A stretch of DNA of 24,447 bases from F2B08 sp046260445 (GTDB lineage Bacteria; Actinomycetota; Actinomycetes; Actinomycetales; Dermatophilaceae): contig JBHEPF010000040.1 of NCBI GenBank assembly GCA_046260445.1, positions 1-24,447 of the forward strand. The letters run 5' to 3'. Made by a program: the position numbers and the translations under genes. This document shows, piece after piece, positions 14,598 through 22,175 of the stretch. The notes under the pieces were generated by a model. That model did not search any database. It was not told the origin of the DNA and saw nothing but the letters and a program-made list of their open reading frames with translations. Each line of letters begins with the position of its first letter. Position 1 is the first letter of the stretch.

Positions 14598-15289
14598 TCC
14601 TCCTCGCGATGGACACCTCGACCTCGGCCATCACCGTTGCCGTCCACGACGGTGGCCGCGTGCTGGCCGAGCGCTCGGTCCTCGACGCTCGTGCCCACAC
14701 CGAGCACCTCGCCCCGCTCGTCACGGAGGTGCTGTCGGCGGCCGGGCTCGCACCCGCGGACGTCACCGATGTGGCGGTCGGCATCGGGCCGGGCCCCTTC
14801 ACCGGACTGCGGGTCGGGCTCGTCACGGCGCGGACCTTCGCCCATGCCCTCGGGCTGCCGTGTCACGGCGTGGTCTCACTCGACGCCCTGGCTCACGCGG
14901 CCGTTCGCGACGGATCCGTCACCGGCGCGGGCGAGTTCATCGTCGCCACCGATGCACGGCGCAAGGAGGTCTACTGGGCGCGCTATCGCGGAGCAGGCCA
15001 CCGAGCGAACCGCCTCACCGAGCCTGCCGTCGCCCATCCCGGGGACCTCGACGCGGAGCTCGCCGGCCTCCCGGCCGCCGGTCGGGGTGCCGTCCTCTAT
15101 CCCGACGTCTTCCCGCACGGGGTCGAACCGCTCGACGTCAGTGCCGCTGCGCTCGCCGAGGTGGCGCTCGCCCAGCTCACCGACGGGGTCGGGGTCGGGG
15201 TCGAGGCGCTCTACCTGCGGCGGCCCGACGCCCAGCCCTCTGCCGGGGTGAAGTCGACGCTCGTCGAGCCGCGAGGAGGGCGGACGTGA
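14594..15289 (+). CDS. tsaB: tRNA t6A37 synthesis scaffold protein TsaB
   Basis: A 231-residue ASKHA-fold protein that binds TsaD and TsaE in the threonylcarbamoyl-transfer complex. Typical features are the N-terminal MDTSTSAITVAV, AHTEHLAPL, and the signature GIGPGPFTGLRVGL. The catalytic metal site of TsaD is absent, as expected for TsaB. The ATG overlaps the tsaE stop by 4 nt. Codons for GVGVGVE near 15185-15205 contain three GGGG tracts spaced by TC. The end overlaps the rimI GTG. Confidence 0.93.
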   Translation: MILLAMDTSTSAITVAVHDGGRVLAERSVLDARAHTEHLAPLVTEVLSAAGLAPADVTDVAVGIGPGPFTGLRVGLVTARTFAHALGLPCHGVVSLDALAHAAVRDGSVTGAGEFIVATDARRKEVYWARYRGAGHRANRLTEPAVAHPGDLDAELAGLPAAGRGAVLYPDVFPHGVEPLDVSAAALAEVALAQLTDGVGVGVEALYLRRPDAQPSAGVKSTLVEPRGGRT

Positions 15290-15768
15290 CCGCCGTGACG
15301 GATGCGTCGATCGTCGCTCGACCGATGTCCTGGACCGACATCCCCGACCTCGTCGACCTCGAGCGCGAGCTCTTCGGAGCCGACGCATGGAGCGCCCCGA
15401 CCTGGTGGGCCGAGCTGGCCGTCCGGCCGCGCCGCGACTATGTCACGGTCACCAGTGCAGAGGCCATCGCCGGGTATGCCGGACTCGACCTCGGCGGCGA
15501 GGTCGCCGACGTGATGACGATCGCCGTCGCCCCGCAGGCGCAGGGCGCCGGTCTCGGCTCGCAGCTGCTCACGCTGCTGTCGAGCCGGGCGCGGGAGGCG
15601 GGCGCCGCATACCTCATGCTCGAGGTGCGCGACGACAACGCGGCGGCCAAGGCGCTGTATGCGCGGGCCGGGTTCGAGGTCCTGAGCGTCCGGCGGCGCT
15701 ACTACCAGCCGGGCGATGTCGACGCACTCGTCCTGCGCAAGGTGCTCGGAGGAGAGTCACGTGAGTGA
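15286..15768 (+). CDS. rimI: Ribosomal-protein/alpha-amino acetyltransferase RimI (GNAT)
   Basis: A 160-residue GNAT acetyltransferase. The acetyl-CoA binding loop is VAPQAQGAGLGSQLL (Q-x-x-G-x-G type), followed by LEVRDDNAAAKALYARAGFE and RRRYYQPG, the classic RimI ending. RimI acetylates the N-terminus of ribosomal protein S18 and, in some bacteria, other proteins. I place the start at GTG 15286, which overlaps the tsaB stop (GTGA), with GAGGAGGG about 8 nt upstream. The gene sits between tsaB and tsaD, as in many actinobacteria, and overlaps tsaD by 8 nt. Confidence 0.92.
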   Translation: MTAVTDASIVARPMSWTDIPDLVDLERELFGADAWSAPTWWAELAVRPRRDYVTVTSAEAIAGYAGLDLGGEVADVMTIAVAPQAQGAGLGSQLLTLLSSRAREAGAAYLMLEVRDDNAAAKALYARAGFEVLSVRRRYYQPGDVDALVLRKVLGGESRE

Positions 15769-16804
15769 TAAGCCGCTCGTCCTGGGCATCGAGACCTCGT
15801 GCGACGAGACCGGTGTCGGCATCGTGCGCGGGGAGACGCTCCTCGTCGACGCGATCGCGAGCAGTGTGGACGAGCACGCACGCTTCGGGGGTGTCGTCCC
15901 GGAGGTCGCGAGCCGGGCGCATCTCGAGGCGATGGTCCCGACGATCGAGCGGGCCTGCACGACCGCCGGGGTGAGGCTGCGCGATCTCGACGCCATCGCG
16001 GTCACGTCCGGGCCGGGACTGGCGGGCGCGCTCATGGTCGGGGTGGCCGCAGCCAAGTCGCTCTCCGTCGCGCTCGGGGTCCCGCTCTACGGCGTCAACC
16101 ATCTCGCCTCGCACGTCGCGGTCGACATCGTCGAGCACGGTCCGCTGCCGGAGCCGACGATGGCCCTCCTCGTCTCCGGCGGGCACTCCTCGCTGCTCCT
16201 CGTCCCCGACGTGACGGCCGAGATCACCAGTCTCGGCTCGACGATCGACGACGCCGCCGGTGAGGCGTTCGACAAGGTCGCGCGCGTGCTGGGGCTGCCG
16301 TTCCCGGGCGGGCCCTACATCGACCGGGCGGCGCGGGAGGGCGCGGTGACGATCGACTTCCCGCGGGGGCTCACGACGGGGCGCGACCTCGAGCGGCACC
16401 GGTTCGACTTCTCGTTCTCGGGGCTGAAGACGGCTGTCGCCCGCTGGGTCGAGCTCCAACAGCGATCCGGTGCGGCCGTACCGGTCGCGGACGTGGCCGC
16501 TTCGTTCCAGGAGGCGGTCGTCGACGTGCTGACGAAGAAGGCGGTCGCCGCCTGTCGGGCGCAGGGGGTCGCGTACCTCCAGATCGGCGGGGGAGTGGCG
16601 GCCAACTCGCGGCTGCGGGCACTCGCTCAGGAGCGGTGCGACGCGGCCGGCATCGAGCTGCGGGTGCCGCGGCCGGCGTTGTGCACCGACAACGGGGCGA
16701 TGGTCGCCGCGCTCGGGGCGCAGATGGTGCTGCGCGGGAGGGCGCCCTCCGAGCTCGGTCTGTCCGCCGACTCCTCGATGCCGGTCACCGAGGTCCAGGC
16801 CTAG
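15761..16804 (+). CDS. tsaD: tRNA N6-adenosine threonylcarbamoyltransferase TsaD
   Basis: A 347-residue catalytic subunit of the t6A system; it transfers threonylcarbamoyl from TC-AMP to A37 of tRNA. Diagnostic features are GIETSCDETGVGIV near the N-terminus, SGPGLAGALMVG, the metal-binding pair of histidines in NHLASHV, LLVSGGHSSLLL, GEAFDKVARVLGLPFPGGP and the C-terminal CTDNGAMVA. GTG 15761 is chosen: AGGAGAG lies 5 nt upstream and the next residues match the family start. The palindrome TCACGTGA spans this start. Its stop is shared tail-to-tail with the GH3 gene. Confidence 0.95.
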   Translation: MSDKPLVLGIETSCDETGVGIVRGETLLVDAIASSVDEHARFGGVVPEVASRAHLEAMVPTIERACTTAGVRLRDLDAIAVTSGPGLAGALMVGVAAAKSLSVALGVPLYGVNHLASHVAVDIVEHGPLPEPTMALLVSGGHSSLLLVPDVTAEITSLGSTIDDAAGEAFDKVARVLGLPFPGGPYIDRAAREGAVTIDFPRGLTTGRDLERHRFDFSFSGLKTAVARWVELQQRSGAAVPVADVAASFQEAVVDVLTKKAVAACRAQGVAYLQIGGGVAANSRLRALAQERCDAAGIELRVPRPALCTDNGAMVAALGAQMVLRGRAPSELGLSADSSMPVTEVQA

Positions 16805-18030
16805 TCAGCCGAGCAGGGAAGCAGGCCCATCTCGTCCTTGAGGGTGAGGACGCGCTCGACGGCCGACTCGACCCGGGCCTCGAACTCGGGGTCGGCGGTC
16901 ATCTCGGAGCGGATCGCATCGAGCATCTCCGAGGCCGCCCGTGGCTCGCCGTTGAGGACGATGTCGCCCCCTGCGGCGATGAAGCCCACGGCCCGCTCTG
17001 CGGCCGGGATGTCGGCGAGGGCAGCGGCGTTGACGTCGTCGGTGATGACGACGCCGTCCCAGCCGAGCTGCTCGCGAAGCAGGTCGGTGACGATCGCCGA
17101 GGAGTAGAGAGCCTGGTTGTCGGGGTCGAGGTTCGGGTAGAGCGCAGAGGACATCATGACCATCCCCGCACCCGCCTCGATCCCCGCGACGAACGGATCG
17201 AGGAACGGGTCGTCCGCCGTGGCGACGGTGTCCTCGATCCCCTCGGCGGTGAAGTCCGTGTTGCCGGTCACCCGCCCCAGCCCCGGGAAGTGCTTGACGA
17301 TCCCGACGACATCGGCCGCGGCCATGCCGTCGAGGAAGGCCGCGACGTTCTCGCTCACCACGGCAGGGTCGGAGCCGAACTGCCGGCCCCACCTGCCGAT
17401 CGGCTCGTTCGCGGTGCCGATCTCCTCGGGCACCGTGTCGGCGACCGGCGCGAGGTTGACGTTGACGCCCGCGGCGGCGATCTCCTCGCCCCACCCGGAC
17501 GCCGCCGCGGTGAGCTCGGCGGGCGAGAGCGCCGCCTGGTCCAGCGCCTTCGGTGGGCGGGTGAAGCCGTCGCCCCGCAGTTGGTGGACGATCCCACCCT
17601 CCTGGTCGGCTGCGACCAACAGTCCGACGTCACCGGTCGAGTCCTCGTCGACGAGCGACTCGAGGTGCTCGGAGGTGGACCGGACCTTCTCGATGCCCTC
17701 CCAGCCGCCGAGGTAGATGACGTTGCCGACGTGGCTGTCCCGCACATACTCGTCGAGGGCGGTGCGCGGGGCGTTGGTGTCGAAGCCGACCATGAGCAGC
17801 TGGCCCAGTCGCTGGTCCTCGGACAACGCCTCGTATGCCTCGCTCACGCACGTCTGTGCGGTCGCCGTCTGCGTCGTCTCGGCCGAGGCGGTCGGGCCGT
17901 CCGTCGTTGTCGCGGTGGTGTCGGCCGTCTCGGTCGGGCTCGTCGCCGCCGAGTCCGCACCCGCCCCGCCACACGCGGACAGGGCGAGGGCGCTCGCGGA
18001 GGCGAGGGCCGCATACCGGATGGTCTTCAC
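16801..18030 (-). CDS. Lipoprotein glycoside hydrolase family 3 (NagZ/LpqI-like)
   Basis: A 409-residue exported protein. The N-terminus MKTIRYAALASASALALSAC is a lipoprotein signal with lipobox LSAC (Cys20), followed by a Thr/Ala-rich linker to about 60. The GH3 barrel has RLGQLLMVGF, AADQEGGIVHQL, KHFPGLGRVTGNTDF (245-260) and VITDDV with the probable nucleophile Asp331. NagZ-type enzymes remove N-acetylglucosamine from peptidoglycan fragments; LpqI is the mycobacterial example. The usual His of the acid/base loop 'D-S-H' is replaced: here the loop reads N-T-D-F. GTG 18030 is the start; minus-strand TAGCGT 8 nt upstream suggests a leaderless mRNA. It converges on tsaD and diverges from the nucleoside hydrolase gene. 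Confidence 0.85.
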   Translation of the reverse strand: MKTIRYAALASASALALSACGGAGADSAATSPTETADTTATTTDGPTASAETTQTATAQTCVSEAYEALSEDQRLGQLLMVGFDTNAPRTALDEYVRDSHVGNVIYLGGWEGIEKVRSTSEHLESLVDEDSTGDVGLLVAADQEGGIVHQLRGDGFTRPPKALDQAALSPAELTAAASGWGEEIAAAGVNVNLAPVADTVPEEIGTANEPIGRWGRQFGSDPAVVSENVAAFLDGMAAADVVGIVKHFPGLGRVTGNTDFTAEGIEDTVATADDPFLDPFVAGIEAGAGMVMMSSALYPNLDPDNQALYSSAIVTDLLREQLGWDGVVITDDVNAAALADIPAAERAVGFIAAGGDIVLNGEPRAASEMLDAIRSEMTADPEFEARVESAVERVLTLKDEMGLLPCSAD

Positions 18031-18038
18031 AGCAGACG

Positions 18039-18044
18039 ACGCTA
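18039..18044 (-). promoter_or_regulatory. Predicted -10 box of a leaderless promoter for the GH3 lipoprotein
   Basis: On the minus strand TAGCGT ends 8 nt before the GTG at 18030. No ribosome-binding site is seen. It shares the 62-nt divergent gap with the promoter of the nucleoside hydrolase gene. Confidence 0.45.
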
Positions 18045-18080
18045 ACCGTCCTGAGGCGGGCGCGGGAAATCCACCGTGAA

Positions 18081-18086
18081 TAGGCT
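18081..18086 (+). promoter_or_regulatory. Predicted -10 box of a leaderless promoter for the nucleoside hydrolase
   Basis: TAGGCT lies 6 nt before the ATG at 18093, with no Shine-Dalgarno sequence between. No clear -35. Confidence 0.5.
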
Positions 18087-18092
18087 GGCCGG

Positions 18093-19076
18093 ATGAGTGC
18101 CGTCCGCCGACCCGTCATCCTCGACGTCGACACCGGGATCGACGACGCCTGCGCCCTGCTGCTCGCCGGGCTCCATGAGGGGATCGACCTGCGGGCGGTC
18201 AGCTGTGTCGGCGGCAACGCTCCGCTCGCGCAGGTCGTGAGCAACACCCTCGCGGTCCTGCACACCGCGGGGCGCGACGACGTGCCGGTCGCCGCCGGCG
18301 CCGACCGGCCGCTCCTCGCCGAGCCGCACGACGCGCGCCACGTGCACGGCTCCGACGGGATGGGTGACCTCGGCTGGCCCCGGGCTCCGCGTGACGCGGA
18401 CGCGAGGCACGCGGTCGAGCTGCTCCGCGACGTGCTGCGCGAAGCGGCCGCTGACGGCGAGCGAGTCACGGTCGTGCCGCTGGCTCCGCTCACCAACATC
18501 GCGCTGCTCCTGCGCACCTATCCCGACGTCGCGGCCGGCATCGAGGAGATCTGTTTCATGGGCGGGGCCGCGGATGTCGGCAACGCCACGGCCTCGGCGG
18601 AGTTCAACGTCTTCCAAGACCCCGAGGCAGCGGCTGTCGTCATCGACGCCTGCGCCGACCTCGCCATCTCCCTGCGGATGTACGGCCTCGACGTGTTCTA
18701 CCAGCCCGTCGTCAGTCGGGAGACGGCCGAGCGGCTCGTCGCCCTCGATCCCGACGGTCCGGCCGGACTGGGCGGACGGCTCATCCGCTTCCAGTGCGAC
18801 CGGTTCGGCGCCGAGGCCGGGACGATCGGCGACGCCGGCGCGGTCTGTGCGGTCATCGACCCCTCCGGTCTGGGCACCGAGCCGCTGCCCGTGCGCGTCG
18901 AGCTCGGCGGGACCTGGTCACGCGGGCGCACCGTCGTCGACCGGCGGGACTGGAGCGGGGACCTCGCCCACGACCCGCACGGCCAGGCGCTCACCCGCGT
19001 CGACGTCGGGCTCGAGGTCGACGCCGAGGGCTACGCCGCCCTCTGGGTCGAGACTCTGGCAGGGGGGCGGCGCTGA
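18093..19076 (+). CDS. Nucleoside hydrolase (IunH/Rih family)
   Basis: A 327-residue enzyme that cleaves ribonucleosides to base and ribose. The calcium-binding motif is DVDTGIDDA (11-19; the common Pro is Thr), with HGSDGMGDLG, FMGGAADVGN, AEFNVFQDPEAA downstream. The last Ca ligand region reads IGDAGAVCAVIDP with Asp247; inosine-uridine hydrolases normally have His-Asp here, so the leaving-group His is replaced by Gly246. This suggests a subgroup with other base preference or mechanism. It is immediately followed, with a 1-nt overlap (TGATG), by a ribokinase gene, giving a two-step ribose salvage unit. Confidence 0.88.
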   Translation: MSAVRRPVILDVDTGIDDACALLLAGLHEGIDLRAVSCVGGNAPLAQVVSNTLAVLHTAGRDDVPVAAGADRPLLAEPHDARHVHGSDGMGDLGWPRAPRDADARHAVELLRDVLREAAADGERVTVVPLAPLTNIALLLRTYPDVAAGIEEICFMGGAADVGNATASAEFNVFQDPEAAAVVIDACADLAISLRMYGLDVFYQPVVSRETAERLVALDPDGPAGLGGRLIRFQCDRFGAEAGTIGDAGAVCAVIDPSGLGTEPLPVRVELGGTWSRGRTVVDRRDWSGDLAHDPHGQALTRVDVGLEVDAEGYAALWVETLAGGRR

Positions 19077-19912
19077 TGGGCCGGGTCATCGTCGTCGGCT
19101 CGCTCAACGTCGACCTCGTCACCTCCGTCGAGGCGCACCCCCGGCCGGGCGAGACGGTCCTCGGCTCCGGCCTGGACCGGTATGCGGGCGGCAAGGGCGC
19201 CAACCAGGCTGTGGCGGCGGCACGGGCCGGGTCGGGCGACGTCCTCATGGTCGGTCGCGTCGGCGCCGACGAGGGTGGTTCGCTCTACCGGGAGCGGCTG
19301 GCGCGGGCGGGTGTCGACGTGAGAGGGGTTGCGACCGACCCGGACGAGCCCACCGGGCATGCCCTCATCGTCGTGAACGAGGACGGCGAGAACACCATCG
19401 TCGTCGTCCCCGGTGCCAACGGCCGGGTGCGGCGCGAGGACCTCACGGCGCTGGACGAGTGCGAGGCGGGTGATGTCGTGCTCCTCCAGCTCGAGATCCC
19501 CCTGCCGGTCGTGGCCGCTGCGGCCCAGGTGGCGCACGAGCACGGCGCCAGGGTCGTCATCAACACCGCACCCTTTGCCACGCTGCCGGCCGACGTCATC
19601 GCCATCGCCGACCCGCTCGTGGCCAACGAGCACGAGGCGGCCGCCCTCGCCGACGCCGGGGGCGTGCCGGGGTCCCTGCTCGTGACCTTCGGTGCGCACG
19701 GGGCGAGCTGGGACGGGGTCGAGTACGCCGCGCATACCGTCCCGGCGCATCGGGTGCGCGACACGACAGGTGCCGGTGATGCCTTCTGCGGGGCACTGGC
19801 GGCTGCGCTCGCGACCGGTCGCGACCGGGCTGCCGCGATGGAGGCGGCGCTCGCCGCCGGAGCCGCAGCCGTCCAGCACCACGGCGCCCAGCCCGACCCG
19901 CACCTCACCTGA
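19076..19912 (+). CDS. rbsK: Ribokinase (PfkB family)
   Basis: A 278-residue sugar kinase, slightly shorter than typical ribokinase (about 300). N-terminal VVGSLNVDLV and GGKGANQAVAAAR match the substrate-binding motifs, and DTTGAGDAFCGALA is the PfkB signature with the catalytic Asp of GAGD. It would convert ribose to ribose-5-phosphate, the product feeding the pentose phosphate pathway. ATG 19076 overlaps the nucleoside hydrolase stop by one base, so translation is likely coupled; the pair turns nucleosides into base plus ribose-5-phosphate. Other PfkB sugars (for example deoxyribose) cannot be excluded. A large inverted repeat follows the gene. Confidence 0.87.
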   Translation: MGRVIVVGSLNVDLVTSVEAHPRPGETVLGSGLDRYAGGKGANQAVAAARAGSGDVLMVGRVGADEGGSLYRERLARAGVDVRGVATDPDEPTGHALIVVNEDGENTIVVVPGANGRVRREDLTALDECEAGDVVLLQLEIPLPVVAAAAQVAHEHGARVVINTAPFATLPADVIAIADPLVANEHEAAALADAGGVPGSLLVTFGAHGASWDGVEYAAHTVPAHRVRDTTGAGDAFCGALAAALATGRDRAAAMEAALAAGAAAVQHHGAQPDPHLT

Positions 19913-19945
19913 CAGCGCCGCCACCCTCTTCTTCCCTCCTCTTCC

Positions 19946-20009
19946 AGTCGAGAGTGCACGACTTGCCGCGCGACGGAGGGTCGAGACGGCAAGTCGTGCA
20001 CTCTCGACT
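19946..20009. repeat. Perfect 23-bp inverted repeat with 18-nt loop
   Basis: Positions 19946-19968 and 19987-20009 are exact reverse complements. Each arm also contains its own small inverted repeat (AGTCG...CGACT) around AGAGTGCA. It lies between rbsK and ppgK, 47 nt before the ppgK start. No T-run follows, so it is not a canonical intrinsic terminator, but it could end or process the rbsK mRNA. Its length and perfection also fit a dispersed intergenic palindromic element. No coding sequence is seen in the 143-nt gap. Confidence 0.85.
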
Positions 20010-20055
20010 CAGGCAGAAAGGCGCGCTCACCGGCGGGGTCTGGTGAGATAGACCC

Positions 20056-20826
20056 ATGACAACGGCGCACATCGCACTCGGCATCGACATCGGCGGATCG
20101 GGCGTCAAGGGCGCCCCGGTCGACCTCGACAAGGGGGAGATGACCACCGAGCGCTTCAAGATCGAGACTCCGCAGCCGTCGACACCCGAGGCCATCGGGG
20201 AGGCGGTGCGGCAGATCGCCGAGCACTTCGCGGACGTGATCCCCGCCGACGCGCCGATCGGCATCACGGTGCCGGGAGTCGTGCAACGCGGAGTCGTCCG
20301 GTTTGTGGGCAACATCGACAAGTCCTGGGTCGACTTCGACGGCGACACCCACTTCGAGGAGCTCATCGGGCGTCCCATCCACCTCCTCAACGACGCGGAT
20401 GCCGCCGCCGTCGCCGAGGCCCGCTATGGCGCGGCCAAGGGGCAGGGCGGTCTGGTCATCCTCACGACGCTCGGCACCGGAATCGGGACAGGCCTGATCC
20501 ACAACGGGGTGCTCATCCCCAACGCCGAGCTGGGGCATCTCATCATGGACGGCGAGAAGGCCGAGGCCCGGGCGGCGAGCAGCGCCAAGGACCGGGAGGG
20601 CCTCAGCTATGAGGAGTGGGCCACCGACCGCCTCCAGCCGTACTACACCTACGTCGAGAACTTGTTCTGGCCGGATCTCTTCGTCGTCGGCGGCGGGGTC
20701 TCGCGCAAGTCGGAGAAGTTCCTGCCCCTGCTCGACCTGCGCACGCCCATCGTCCCGGCCGAGCTCCGCAACAACGCCGGCATCGTCGGTGCCGCCGCCA
20801 TGGCCGCCGACTACGCCGGGGGCTAG
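20056..20826 (+). CDS. ppgK: Polyphosphate glucokinase (ROK family)
   Basis: A 256-residue ROK kinase that phosphorylates glucose using polyphosphate (and usually ATP), a hallmark of actinobacteria. Visible motifs: phosphate-binding DIGGSGVKGA (11-20), VPGVVQRGVV, LNDADAAAVAEARYG with the catalytic Asp, LTTLGTGIGTGLI, and AELGHL followed by EKAEARAASSAKDREGLSY, the region characteristic of PpgK rather than ATP-only glucokinases. GGTGAG lies 8 nt upstream of the ATG. It is followed 25 nt later by the convergent methyltransferase. Together with phosphoketolase and ribokinase it adds to the sugar-phosphate enzymes of the window, though it need not be co-regulated. Confidence 0.92.
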   Translation: MTTAHIALGIDIGGSGVKGAPVDLDKGEMTTERFKIETPQPSTPEAIGEAVRQIAEHFADVIPADAPIGITVPGVVQRGVVRFVGNIDKSWVDFDGDTHFEELIGRPIHLLNDADAAAVAEARYGAAKGQGGLVILTTLGTGIGTGLIHNGVLIPNAELGHLIMDGEKAEARAASSAKDREGLSYEEWATDRLQPYYTYVENLFWPDLFVVGGGVSRKSEKFLPLLDLRTPIVPAELRNNAGIVGAAAMAADYAGG

Positions 20827-20851
20827 AACCTCGGCTGACCGCGCGGACAGC

Positions 20852-22090
20852 TCAGTCCGGCGTCACGACGAGCACGGCGGGCTGGCCGCTGACCCGGGTG
20901 AGCACGATCGTCGCCTGCTCCCCGTCGCCGGCCTTGCGCCCGATCCGCAGGTCCCGGCGCAGCCGGTCCTCGTCGAGGCGGATGCCGCGCTTCTTGATCG
21001 TCACGCCGGTGATGCCCCGGGTCCGCAGCCAGGCCCGCAGCGACTTGACGTTGAACGGCATCGCCTCGTGCACGACGAACCGCCTCGCGAAGGGCAGCTC
21101 GGTGTGCCGGTCCGCGCTCACATAGCCCAGGCCCGGCTCCAGCTCCAGACCCCCCGTGCGCGCCGTCACCGCGCCGAGCAGCCCCGCGCGGGTCACCGCC
21201 CGGTCCGGCTCATAGAGCCACGGGCCGAGGTCGGCCAGACGAGGCGTGGACGACGGCACCTCGCCGGCCATCGCCTCGTCGACCTGCGCGGGCGGCCCGC
21301 TCGAGGACAACACGAGCGCCGTCCGCCCGCGCCGCCGCGCCAGCGGACCGAACCACACGACGCACTCGAGGAGGTCGCCGTCGAAGCTCACCCACTGCGC
21401 CTCGGTCCCCGGAGGCTGGTCGCCGTGCGAGAACGACGGGCTCAGCTTGACCCCCGTCGCGGGCACCACGCGGGCCACCTCCTGCACCAGCTCCCACGGC
21501 GGTGACATCTCCTCGAGGCGGAACACCCGCCGGGTCCGCCCCGAGATGTCGGCCACCCCCGGGGTGCGCCGCGCCGGGTCGAGCCACACTCCCACCCGGT
21601 CGAGCACCGGGTCCGCGGGTGGCTCGAAGTCCGCCGCCACGCCCTGCCGGGCCCGCGAGTCCGGCCAGGGCCGCAGGTTCGCGTCCGCGACGCGCGCGGT
21701 CACCGGGTCGGCATCGATGGCCGCGACGGTCACCCCGAGCACCGAGAGCGCCATGGCGTCGGCCCCGATCCCACACCCGAGGTCGTGCACGGTCGCGAGG
21801 CTGGCCTGCGCGTAACGCTCGGCGTGGCGGGCGGCGACCTCGAGCCGGCTGGACTGTTCGAGCCCGTCCGAGGTGAAGAGCATTCCGTCGGCGAACTCGC
21901 CGAACTTGGCCGTGGCCCGCTCCCGCAGCCGGGCCTGGGCGAGCAGCGCGGCCGCCTGCTGGGGGGTATGCCCGTCTCGTCGCAGGCGGTCCTGCTCGGC
22001 GAGCTCGGTGGCCGGGTCGTAGCGCGGCAGGTCTCGAAGGGCGGCCCACCCCTGCGGCGAGGCAAGCCACCGCACCGTCGCCACGTCCAT
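20852..22090 (-). CDS. Class I SAM-dependent methyltransferase with THUMP-like C-terminal domain
   Basis: A 412-residue protein. After an N-terminal helical region (about 1-95) comes SAM motif I, VHDLGCGIGADAMAL (101-115), then AIDADP, as in class I methyltransferases. The C-terminal third contains LPFARRFVVHEAMPFNVKSL and GVTIKKRG, matching the THUMP-like domain found in actinobacterial proteins. The target is unknown; THUMP domains bind RNA, so an RNA substrate is plausible. I place the start at ATG 22090; the open frame runs to 22282 but would cross the groES promoter and both CIRCE sites. A minus-strand AAAGAT 7 nt before the ATG is a possible leaderless -10. The gene diverges from groES and its 5' end is 38 nt from CIRCE 1. 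Confidence 0.8.
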   Translation of the reverse strand: MDVATVRWLASPQGWAALRDLPRYDPATELAEQDRLRRDGHTPQQAAALLAQARLRERATAKFGEFADGMLFTSDGLEQSSRLEVAARHAERYAQASLATVHDLGCGIGADAMALSVLGVTVAAIDADPVTARVADANLRPWPDSRARQGVAADFEPPADPVLDRVGVWLDPARRTPGVADISGRTRRVFRLEEMSPPWELVQEVARVVPATGVKLSPSFSHGDQPPGTEAQWVSFDGDLLECVVWFGPLARRRGRTALVLSSSGPPAQVDEAMAGEVPSSTPRLADLGPWLYEPDRAVTRAGLLGAVTARTGGLELEPGLGYVSADRHTELPFARRFVVHEAMPFNVKSLRAWLRTRGITGVTIKKRGIRLDEDRLRRDLRIGRKAGDGEQATIVLTRVSGQPAVLVVTPD

Positions 22091-22128
22091 TCCGCAGATC
22101 TTTGCACGAGACGCCGACTGCGCCCACT

Positions 22129-22155
22129 TTGGCACTCGGCTTGACCGAGTGCTAA
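22129..22155. promoter_or_regulatory. CIRCE operator 1 (HrcA binding site)
   Basis: TTGGCACTC, 9-nt spacer, GAGTGCTAA: one base off the CIRCE consensus TTAGCACTC-N9-GAGTGCTAA. The spacer contains the -35 of the groES promoter, so HrcA binding would block RNA polymerase. Confidence 0.95.
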
Positions 22156-22170
22156 CCGGCGACCTACATT
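22141..22170 (+). promoter_or_regulatory. Promoter of groES-groEL
   Basis: TTGACC (22141-22146) and TACATT (22165-22170) are separated by 18 nt, a good vegetative-type promoter. The start would fall near 22177, inside CIRCE 2, giving a 5' leader of about 140 nt before the groES ATG at 22318. Confidence 0.85.
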
Positions 22171-22175
22171 CATCC

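Noticed and set aside
15757..15764. Palindrome TCACGTGA spanning the tsaD start
   Set aside because: Short, within overlapping coding sequence and ribosome-binding context; expected often enough by chance.
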